Part shown: piece after piece, positions 7,714 to 14,195 of the stretch
Layout of the letters: each line of letters opens with the position of its first letter
How positions within the stretch are numbered: the stretch's first letter is position 1
NCBI GenBank assembly: GCA_964630705.1
Contig: CAZVZH010000073.1
Span: forward strand, 1 to 18,985
DNA from: M3007 sp964630705
GTDB lineage: Bacteria > Bacteroidota > Bacteroidia > Chitinophagales > Saprospiraceae
Reading direction: 5' to 3'
Length of the DNA: 18,985 nt
The notes under the pieces: generated by a model
The model's input: only the letters and a program-made list of their open reading frames with translations
What the model was told of the DNA's origin: nothing
Database searches by the model: none
Made by a program: the position numbers and the translations under genes

Positions 7714-7751
7714 TTGATCGGGTTGATAAACCCCGTTTACCGCCCGATCAA
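7714..7751 (-). terminator. Probable intrinsic terminator overlapping the stop of the UbiA-like gene
   Basis: The arms CCCGATCAA (7743-7751) and TTGATCGGG (7714-7722) are perfectly complementary. The space between them contains a second paired element (TAAAC/GTTTA around a GGG loop), giving a nearly continuous stem that includes the TAA stop at 7739-7737. Read on the minus strand, TTTTAT follows the stem. The T tract is short, so termination may be partial, leaving some read-through to the lipoprotein and pxp genes. Confidence 0.5.
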
Positions 7752-8507
7752 CCAAACGAAAACAAACTGGACGAACATCAAACTGTCGATCCAGGTTTTG
7801 CGCCAACCGCCCCAGGCGAGCTGCTCTGTAAACGGGCGGATGAGCACAGCGCTGAGCGCCAGGGAAACCAACAGCGCCAGGGTGGCCTGGCAGGTGTAGA
7901 TGCGCAGTCCGAACTGGGCCAATGCACAAGCGGCGGCGGCCCCAAAAGCCGCATAGATCAGCCGGCGCGAGCGGGTAGGGCCTAGCCGCAACACCAGGGT
8001 GTCGAGGCCAGCGCGCTGATCGTCGGGCTGATCGCAAAGGTCGTAGGCCAGGGCCAGGGCGAATATAAAAGCCGAACGCCCCAGAAAAAGCAGTGCGGCT
8101 GGGGGCCAATGTTCGGGCGGCAAGGGCAGCAACACCGTCACGCCCGCCCAGGCCAGGGCGATAGCCAGCGGCTTAAGAAGAGGGAAGCGGCGCAACCCCG
8201 TGCCCAGACCGGGCCGGTAGCGGTCGTAGTACAACAACCAAACGACCGCCGGCAAAACGACCGACAGCTGCCGGCCCGGTGGCAGGTAAAAAAAACAAAC
8301 CGCCGCGCAAACACCCAAGGCCCAAGCGGGGCCGCGCAAAGCCGGGCGCCCCTCCAACTGGTACCCGAACACCGTAGCGGCGCCCACAAAACCGAGCAGC
8401 CAGGCCGAGGGCAGCGAACTGCCCAGCAACAGGGCGGTTTGCAGCAGCATCGCCACGGCGCAAATTCCGATCCAGAACAATTGAAAAAAACAGCGGAGCA
8501 ACGACAC
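7737..8507 (-). CDS. UbiA-like prenyltransferase-family membrane protein, degenerate
   Basis: This 256-residue protein has about eight or nine hydrophobic segments. Residues 155-176 (YDLCDQPDDQRAGLDTLVLR followed by LG) closely resemble the second Asp-rich motif of UbiA-superfamily prenyltransferases (D-x-x-D-x-x-x-D, then G-x-x-T-L and LG). LRRFPLLKPLAIALAW (105-120) resembles the conserved segment that precedes it. The first Asp-rich motif (N-D-x-x-D-x-x-x-D after TM2) is not visible; the equivalent region reads ATVFGYQLEGRPAL (44-57). UbiA enzymes attach polyprenyl chains to aromatic acceptors in quinone, heme or lipid synthesis. With one metal-binding motif missing, activity is doubtful. 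The start is a GTG two codons after an in-frame TAA, so no longer version is possible; ATG at residue 20 is an alternative. It is divergent from the large exported protein gene. Confidence 0.65.
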   Translation of the reverse strand: MSLLRCFFQLFWIGICAVAMLLQTALLLGSSLPSAWLLGFVGAATVFGYQLEGRPALRGPAWALGVCAAVCFFYLPPGRQLSVVLPAVVWLLYYDRYRPGLGTGLRRFPLLKPLAIALAWAGVTVLLPLPPEHWPPAALLFLGRSAFIFALALAYDLCDQPDDQRAGLDTLVLRLGPTRSRRLIYAAFGAAAACALAQFGLRIYTCQATLALLVSLALSAVLIRPFTEQLAWGGWRKTWIDSLMFVQFVFVWLIGR

Positions 8508-8618
8508 GTTTTAAATTTTCGGCATTTTGGCAAAATCCAGTTTTTTGTAGTCGAATGAAGCGAAAAACCTTCCGCTACTGCAAGACCTTTGGCGCAGCTT
8601 TAACGCCGTGCTAACATC

Positions 8619-8648
8619 TTGCCGACACCTTTTTCTCGTCTATCTTTG
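8619..8648 (+). promoter_or_regulatory. Bacteroidota-type promoter for the protease-propeller-barrel gene
   Basis: TTG at 8619-8621 and TATCTTTG at 8641-8648 are separated by 19 bp. This matches the Bacteroidota -33/-7 pattern (TTTG with TAnnTTTG). Transcription would start near 8655, giving a leader of about 30 nt before the ATG at 8686. A small palindrome, ATTTTG-G-CAAAAT (8524-8536), lies in the same divergent region, nearer the UbiA-like gene. Confidence 0.65.
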
Positions 8649-8685
8649 TTAAAGTGAACAATTTTAACCAAATCGATACACAGCC

Positions 8686-11600
8686 ATGAAGCGCAGCCTG
8701 TTTTTATTTTTTATGCTTTTTTCCCTGTTTGCTGCCCCCCTGCAGGCGCAGTATTTCGGGCGGAACAAACCGCGTTATCAGGAGCTCGATTTCAAAGTTA
8801 ATGAAACCGAACATTTCCGGATTTATGAATACCTCGACAACCCCGAGAAACTGAAAGAACTCGCCGCCGCCGCCGAACTCTGGTACCAGATGCACCAGGC
8901 TGTACTGCAAGACACCTTCACCGAAAAAAACCCCATGATCATTTACAACGATCATGCGGGATTTCAACAAACCAATGCCATTATGGGCAGCATCAGCGTA
9001 GGTACGGGCGGCGTCACGGAAGGCCTGCGCAACCGCGTCATTTTCCCGGTCGCTATGACCAACCAGCAAACCCACCACGTACTGGGCCACGAGCTGGTGC
9101 ACGCTTTTCAGTACCATATGCTCATTCACGGCGACTCGACCAAACTCAACAACATCGCCAACCTGCCCCTTTGGATGGTTGAAGGCTTGGCCGAGTACCT
9201 CTCCATCGGCCGTATCGACGCGCACACCGCCCTGTGGATGCGCGACGCCGTGAAACACGACGCCCTGCCGAAAAACCTGCGCGATTTGGACAGCGGAAAA
9301 TTTTTCCCCTACCGCTGGGGGCAAGCGTTTTGGGCTTTTGTCACCGGCATCTACGGCGACGAAGTGATCCGCCCGCTTTTTATCAATACAGCCAAATACG
9401 GCCTCGACCCGGCCATCCGGCTCACCCTGGCCACTACGCCCGATTCGCTGGCTTCGGCCTGGACGAGCACCTTGAAAAATACCTATGGCCGCTGGGTCAC
9501 CAAAAGCCAAAAAAAGGAGGACCTGCCGGGGCGCCGCATCCTGTCGGACGACAATTTCGGCTCTATGAACATCAGCCCGGCGATCAGCCAAAACGGCAAA
9601 TACCTTATCTTTCTTTCGGAAAAAAATCTCTTCAGCCTCGACCTCTACCTGGCTGACGCCCGAACCGGGAAAATCATCAAAAAAGTAGCCAGCACGGCGC
9701 AGGACGGCCACGTCGATCAGTTTGACTTCATCGAAAGCGCCGGCACCTGGGCCCCAGATGAGAAGCGATTCGCCTTCGATGTGTATGAAAAAGGGCGCAG
9801 TGTGCTGATTGTCAAAGACGTTTTTAAGGGCAAAACGCTGGAGCGGATTGCTATTCCCGGGGTGCCGGAATTCAACAACCCCGTGTGGAGCCCCGACGGC
9901 AAAACTATCGTGGTCAGCGGCCTGGCCAACGGGCAAACCGATTTGTACGCCTACGACTTGAAAACCAAAAAAGTGCGGCAACTGACCAACGACCGCTACT
10001 CCGAAATCCTGCCCGCCTGGAGCCCCGACGGGCGTTTCCTGGCCTTCGCCACCGACCAGCTCGCCCAAAGCCGCGGCCGCATCCGGGGCGCCTGGCAGAT
10101 GAACCTGGCCATTTTGGACACCGAAACGGGCCTCGTCGAACAGCTCGACTTGTTCCCTGGCGCCGACAACATGAACCCACAGTTCGACGGCGCCGGCAAC
10201 CTTTATTTTCTGAGCAACCGCGACGGCTTCCGCAACTTGTATCTGTACGACCTAAAGGCTAAAAAAGTGTTTCAGGCGACCGAACTCCAAACCGGTATCA
10301 CCGGCATCACGCCCTACGCGCCGGCTATTGCTGTGTCGGGCGACCGCGACCGCATTTTGTACACGTATTACGCCGATGGGAATTATGAAATCCATCAGGC
10401 CAAGGCGACTGATTTCACCCTCAGGGAAGTGGATGCCAGCGCCGTCGACATGGTGCCCGCCGCCCTGCCGCCATTCGACCCCCGCCAACGCGATGTGGTC
10501 AACACCAACTTGCGGCTGATGGACAATACCATCCAGAGCGTAGCCGACACCACCACCCTGACACCGACGAAGTACAAACCCGATTTTTCCCTTTCCTATG
10601 TAGGTGGCAGTGCCGGCGTGGGTGTGGCCACGGGCAACACCAGTTTTGGCGCCACGACCGGCTTAGCCGGTGGTATCGACATGTTGTTCGACGATATTTT
10701 GGGTAACAATCAGTTGTACACCGGCCTGGCGCTCAATGGCGAAATTGCCGACGCTGCCGGCCAATTTTCGTATATCAACAACAAAAGGCGCATTGCCTGG
10801 GGCGGCTCGTTTTCCCACATTCCGTACCGCTCACTGGCTTATTACGGCTTTCGGCAAACGCCGCTGGAAATTGCGCCGGGGCTGGTCGATACGTTTTTGG
10901 AAGAAGTGCTGGGCGTGGAACGCCTGTTTCAGGAACGCATCAGCGCTTTTGCGTTTTATCCTTTTTCGGTGACCAAACGCCTCGAAGTGGGCGCTGCCAT
11001 GGAGTTTTACAGCACCCGCATCCGGGAATACTCCACCTACTACGACGATTTGGGCCGGTTTGTCACCAGCGGGCAACGCAAAGTGCCGAACAGCGGCCAA
11101 AGCTTTCAACTCGCCAATGTAAATGCCGCCTATGTAGGCGACAATTCGTACTTCGGGTTTACCGCCCCACTGCAGGGCTGGCGCTACCGGATTGGAGCGG
11201 AGCAGTATTTCGGCGATTTTAATTTTACCAGCCTATTGCTCGACGGCCGGCGCTACTTCCGGCTTCGGCCCATTACCCTGGCCTTTCGCGCGCTGGCTTA
11301 CGGGCGTTTCGGTGGCAACTCCGAGCAAGTGTTTCCGTTTTTTCTGAGCAACTCCTGGTTTGTGCGCGGTTACGGCTCCAACGATCTGTACACCCAGGAT
11401 CCCGAGTTGTTCAATAAAATGGTGGGCAGTAAAATTGGCGTGGTCAATGNNNNNNNNNNNNNNNNNNNNNNNNNNNNNNNNNNNNNNNNNNNNNNNNNNN
11501 NNNNNNNNNNNNNNNNNNNNNNNNNNNNNNNNNNNNNNNNNNNNNNNNNCAGGATCCCGAGTTGTTCAATAAAATGGTGGGCAGTAAAATTGGCGTGGTC

Positions 11601-11900
11601 AATGCCGAAATCCGCCTGCCGCTTTTCGGCCCCCGGCCCCTCGGCCTGATCAAATTCCCCTTGCCAGCCGACCTGAACTTGTTTTTCGACGGCGGCGTCG
11701 CTTTTTATGAAACCGGCGATTTGGAAAACCCCTCCCCGATTACCGGTGTAAAACACCAACCGGTGTACAGCATTGGCGCCTCGATGCGGTTTAATTTGTT
11801 CGGAGCGCTGATCCTCGAACCCTTTTATGCCCTGCCGCTCTCCGTCAAAGACGACGCGCGGCGATTCTACTGGGGCTTGAACATCATCCCCGGCTGGTAA
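8686..11900 (+). CDS. Exported protein: peptidase-MA-like domain, TolB-like propeller and Omp85-like barrel (interrupted by assembly gap)
   Basis: The signal peptide is MKRSLFLFFMLFSLFAAPLQA. A zinc-metalloprotease-like domain follows, with HELVH at 135-139 and WMVEGLAEY at 163-171, the gluzincin HExxH plus downstream Glu arrangement of the peptidase MA family. From about 290 to 580 there are TolB/PD40 propeller repeats, with WSPDGK (401-406), WSPDGR (445-450) and YFLSNRDG (507-514). From about 630 to the end it is beta-barrel-like: SWFVRGYGSNDLY, then NAEIRLPLF, LNLFFDGGVAFY and a final Trp, as in Omp85/BamA C-termini. The frame appears to shift across the N run. However, the 55 bp on each side of the gap are identical, and merging them restores one frame of 1019 residues ending at 11900. 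Likely location is the outer membrane, propeller and protease in the periplasm. Substrate and function are unknown. Confidence 0.85.
11450..11549. other. Assembly gap of 100 N
   Basis: Exactly 100 N bases separate two contig ends. The round number is the conventional placeholder for a gap of unknown size. Identical 55-bp flanks indicate that the true gap is most likely negative (overlapping contigs), so no sequence is missing and the interrupted gene is intact. Confidence 0.97.
11550..11604 (+). repeat. Second copy of the 55-bp contig-end overlap (artefact)
   Basis: Positions 11550-11604 repeat 11395-11449 base for base. Both encode the same stretch of the barrel domain (QDPELFNKMVGSKIGVVN). 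A 55-bp exact duplicate flanking a 100-N gap is the mark of two de Bruijn-graph contigs that share a 55-mer end and were scaffolded without merging. It should not be read as a biological duplication. Confidence 0.92.
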
Positions 11901-11913
11901 AATTGGTTAGAGG

Positions 11914-11987
11914 GTTTCTGGTTAGAATGTTTCTGGTTGGTTCACCATTTCGGATATTGAACAACCAGAAACATTCTAACCAGAAAC
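11914..11987. terminator. Perfect 26-bp inverted repeat between convergent genes
   Basis: The arms 11914-11939 and 11962-11987 are perfectly complementary, with a 22-nt spacer. Each arm itself holds two direct copies of the 10-mer GTTTCTGGTT, 15 bp apart. The flanks GTTAG (11906-11910) and CTAAC (11995-11999) could extend the stem across a bulge. It lies 13 bp after the stop of the exported-protein gene, and the fumC stop (11997-11995) sits at its other edge. A bidirectional transcription end is likely, although a clean U tract is lacking; it may instead belong to a genome-wide repeat family. Confidence 0.65.
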
Positions 11988-11994
11988 CAGAAAC

Positions 11995-13389
11995 CTAACG
12001 GCCGACCATGTCTTCCGGGCGTACCCAGGCATCAAATTCTTCGGCGGTCAAATAGCCCAGGGCCAGCGCAGCCTGCTTGAGGGTGAGGCCCTCGCGGTGG
12101 GCTTTCTGCGCAATTTCTGCGGCTTTGTAGTAACCGATTTTGGTATTGAGCGCCGTGACGAGCATGAGCGAGTTGTCGACGTGTTTTTTGATATTTTCCC
12201 GGATGGGTTCGATGCCGGCGGCACACTTGTCGTTGAACGACACGCAGGCTTCGCCGAGCAAGCGGGCCGAGTGCAAAAAATTGTAGATCATCATCGGTTT
12301 GAACACATTGAGCTCGAAGTGCCCCGTGGCGCCTCCGATATTGATGGCTACGTCGTTGCCGAGCACTTGGGCGGCAACCATGGTGAGCGCTTCGCATTGC
12401 GTGGGGTTAACTTTTCCGGGCATGATCGAGGAGCCGGGTTCGTTGTCGGGGATGAATATTTCGCCGATACCCGAACGGGGGCCGGAGGCGAGCAGGCGGA
12501 TGTCGTTGGCGATTTTCATCAGGCTAACAGCCACCGTTTTCAGCGCGCCATGGCTTTCAACGATGCCGTCGTGCGCGGCCAAGGCTTCGAATTTATTGGG
12601 CGCCGTGACGAAGGGCAGGCCGGTAAGGCGGGCAATGTGCCGGGCCACGTTTTCTGAATAGCCCGCCGGGGTGTTGATGCCGGTGCCGACGGCCGTGCCG
12701 CCCAAGGCGAGTTCGCTCAGGTGTGCCAGGCTGTTTCGCAGGGCGCGCAGGCCGTGGTCGAGTTGGGCGACATAGCCGGAGAACTCCTGGCCGAGCGTGA
12801 GCGGTGTGGCGTCCATGCAGTGGGTGCGGCCGATTTTGACCACATCCTGGAAGGCGTCTGACTTCGCCTTGAGCGTATCGCGCAATTTTTCAATGCCCGG
12901 AATAGTCAGCTCTACCAACATTTTATAGGCGGCGATGTGCATGGCTGTGGGGAAGGTATCGTTGGACGACTGCGATTTGTTCACGTCGTCGTTGGGGTGG
13001 ATGGTTTTTTGCTCGTCGGTCAGCTGGCCGTCGTTGAGTACGTGGGCGCGGTAGGCGATCACTTCATTGGCGTTCATGTTGCTTTGCGTGCCCGAGCCGG
13101 TTTGCCAGACGACGAGTGGGAACTGGTCGTCGAGTTGGCCGGCCAGAATTTCGTCGCACACCCGGCCAATCAAATCGCATTTTTCTTTCGGCAAAACACC
13201 GGCTTCAAAATTGGTCAGCGCAGCAGCCTTTTTCAAGTAGGCGAACGCGCGAACGATCTCGATGGGCATGCGGTTGGTGTCGCGGGCAATTTTAAAATTT
13301 TCGATCGAGCGCTGCGTTTGGGCGCCCCAATACACATGAGCCGGCACTTGTACCTTGCCCATGGTGTCTTTTTCGATTCTGAATTCCAT
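11995..13389 (-). CDS. fumC: Class II fumarate hydratase
   Basis: This is the iron-independent fumarase that interconverts fumarate and (S)-malate in the TCA cycle, a cytoplasmic homotetramer. The length of 464 residues is typical. The fumarase/aspartase superfamily blocks are all present: TGSGTQSNMN (97-106), SSNDTFPTAM (141-150), GRTHCMDATP (187-196, containing the catalytic-region His190), and the signature GSSIMPGKVNP (319-329), whose mobile loop supplies the catalytic Ser. GTAVGTGINTP (231-241) favours fumarase over aspartase, but distinction by eye is not absolute. The ATG start is followed by the usual N-terminus, MEFRIEKDTMGKVQVP. Upstream are a 9-bp tandem repeat and a candidate promoter. 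The gene is transcribed divergently from the response regulator and convergently with the exported-protein gene. Confidence 0.97.
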   Translation of the reverse strand: MEFRIEKDTMGKVQVPAHVYWGAQTQRSIENFKIARDTNRMPIEIVRAFAYLKKAAALTNFEAGVLPKEKCDLIGRVCDEILAGQLDDQFPLVVWQTGSGTQSNMNANEVIAYRAHVLNDGQLTDEQKTIHPNDDVNKSQSSNDTFPTAMHIAAYKMLVELTIPGIEKLRDTLKAKSDAFQDVVKIGRTHCMDATPLTLGQEFSGYVAQLDHGLRALRNSLAHLSELALGGTAVGTGINTPAGYSENVARHIARLTGLPFVTAPNKFEALAAHDGIVESHGALKTVAVSLMKIANDIRLLASGPRSGIGEIFIPDNEPGSSIMPGKVNPTQCEALTMVAAQVLGNDVAINIGGATGHFELNVFKPMMIYNFLHSARLLGEACVSFNDKCAAGIEPIRENIKKHVDNSLMLVTALNTKIGYYKAAEIAQKAHREGLTLKQAALALGYLTAEEFDAWVRPEDMVGR

Positions 13390-13398
13390 CTTATTTTG

Positions 13399-13443
13399 AA
13401 TGTGATTAATGTGGTCAATGTGGTCAATGTGGTCAATGTGGGG
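13399..13443. repeat. 9-bp tandem repeat in the fumC leader
   Basis: Five 9-bp units start with AATGTG: the first is AATGTGATT, three are exactly AATGTGGTC, and the last is AATGTGGGG. They begin 10 bp upstream of the fumC start codon and lie just downstream of a candidate -7 element, so they would be in the 5' untranslated region of the fumC mRNA. Confidence 0.9.
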
Positions 13444-13444
13444 G

Positions 13445-13452
13445 CAAAATTA
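13445..13452 (-). promoter_or_regulatory. Candidate -7 element of the fumC promoter
   Basis: The minus strand reads TAATTTTG at 13452-13445, matching TAnnTTTG, about 56 bp upstream of the fumC ATG. No convincing TTG -33 element is seen 18-21 bp upstream, so this is only a candidate. Confidence 0.4.
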
Positions 13453-13547
13453 CCTTGAACTGCCGGAGTCTGCATGGAATTTGCGAATTTTGGCGTTGAT
13501 TTTCCCGCAGCCTCGGGCTGTCCTTCTGTTCAACTAATTGAAATGCT

Positions 13548-14195
13548 GTGCTGATACGAATTTTTATCGCTGACGATCACGTCATGTTTGCCGAAGGTTT
13601 GGAAAGTATGCTGGCTGGCGAGCCGGAATTTGAAATCTGCGGCCGCGCGCGCAATGCGGCCGATACCCTGGCCCAGGTGCCGAAAATTTTGCCGGATGTG
13701 TTGCTGCTCGACATCAACCTCCCCGACCAGTCGGGCCTGGATGTGTGTAAAAAATTACGCGCCGACAACCCGGAAGTAAAAATTCTGGCACTGTCTATGC
13801 ACAACGATGAAAGTTATATCAGCGCCATGCTAAGCCTCGGCGCCCAAGGCTACGTACTGAAAAACACGGGAAAAACCGAGCTCTGCACCGCTATTCGCGC
13901 TTTGGCCGCCGACAAAACCTACTTCACCCAAGAGGTAACCGATACGATGATGCAAAGCCTGATGCGCGAACGCAAAGCCGGCGTGGCCAAAGAACCGCCC
14001 AAAATCAGCCGCCGGGAAAAGGAAGTATTGAAACTGATTATGGATGAGCAAACCACCCAGGAAATCGCGGCCCATCTTTTCCTCTCGGAAAAAACTGTGG
14101 AAAGCCACCGCGCCGCCCTGCTGGCCAAACTTGGAGCCCGCAATACCGCCGGGCTGGTCAAGGCCGCCCTGCATTGGAAGATAATAAACGATTGA
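13548..14195 (+). CDS. NarL/LuxR-family response regulator
   Basis: The product is a 215-residue transcriptional response regulator. The receiver domain (about 1-120) has the acidic pair ADDH (8-11), phospho-acceptor Asp55 in LLLDINLPD (52-60), Ser83 and Lys105 in GYVLKNTG. The C-terminal LuxR-type helix-turn-helix (about 150-208) reads ISRREKEVLKLI, then TTQEIAAHLFLSEKTVESHR and AALLAKLGARNTAGLV. The start is GTG at 13548 (M-L-I-R-I-F-I-A-D-D-H); the nearby ATG at 13543 is in another frame and ends at once. It overlaps the downstream sensor kinase gene and surely forms a two-component pair with it. A small CAGCC-TCG-GGCTG stem (13508-13520) lies upstream. Target genes cannot be told from the sequence; fumC is the divergent neighbour and a possible but unproven target. 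Confidence 0.95.
   Translation: MLIRIFIADDHVMFAEGLESMLAGEPEFEICGRARNAADTLAQVPKILPDVLLLDINLPDQSGLDVCKKLRADNPEVKILALSMHNDESYISAMLSLGAQGYVLKNTGKTELCTAIRALAADKTYFTQEVTDTMMQSLMRERKAGVAKEPPKISRREKEVLKLIMDEQTTQEIAAHLFLSEKTVESHRAALLAKLGARNTAGLVKAALHWKIIND

Noticed and set aside
6880..8109. A 409-residue version of the lipoprotein gene
   Set aside because: The extra 150 residues overlap the UbiA-like gene in another frame and have no family features, whereas the ATG at 7659 gives a proper signal peptide and lipobox.
11450..11649. A frameshifted C-terminus of the exported protein ending at 11649
   Set aside because: The shift comes from 100 placeholder N plus a duplicated 55 bp. The correct frame continues to 11900 with a typical barrel ending.
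11562..11900. A separate 112-residue gene after the N run
   Set aside because: It is the C-terminus of the upstream barrel protein. Its first 14 codons duplicate the sequence before the gap, and merging the overlap joins them in frame.
12097..12657. Open frames opposite fumC on the plus strand
   Set aside because: They are antisense shadows of a strongly conserved enzyme, with no start context or family resemblance.
13399..13443. CRISPR-like array in the fumC leader
   Set aside because: The units are only 9 bp and directly contiguous, with no spacers, so this is a simple tandem repeat.
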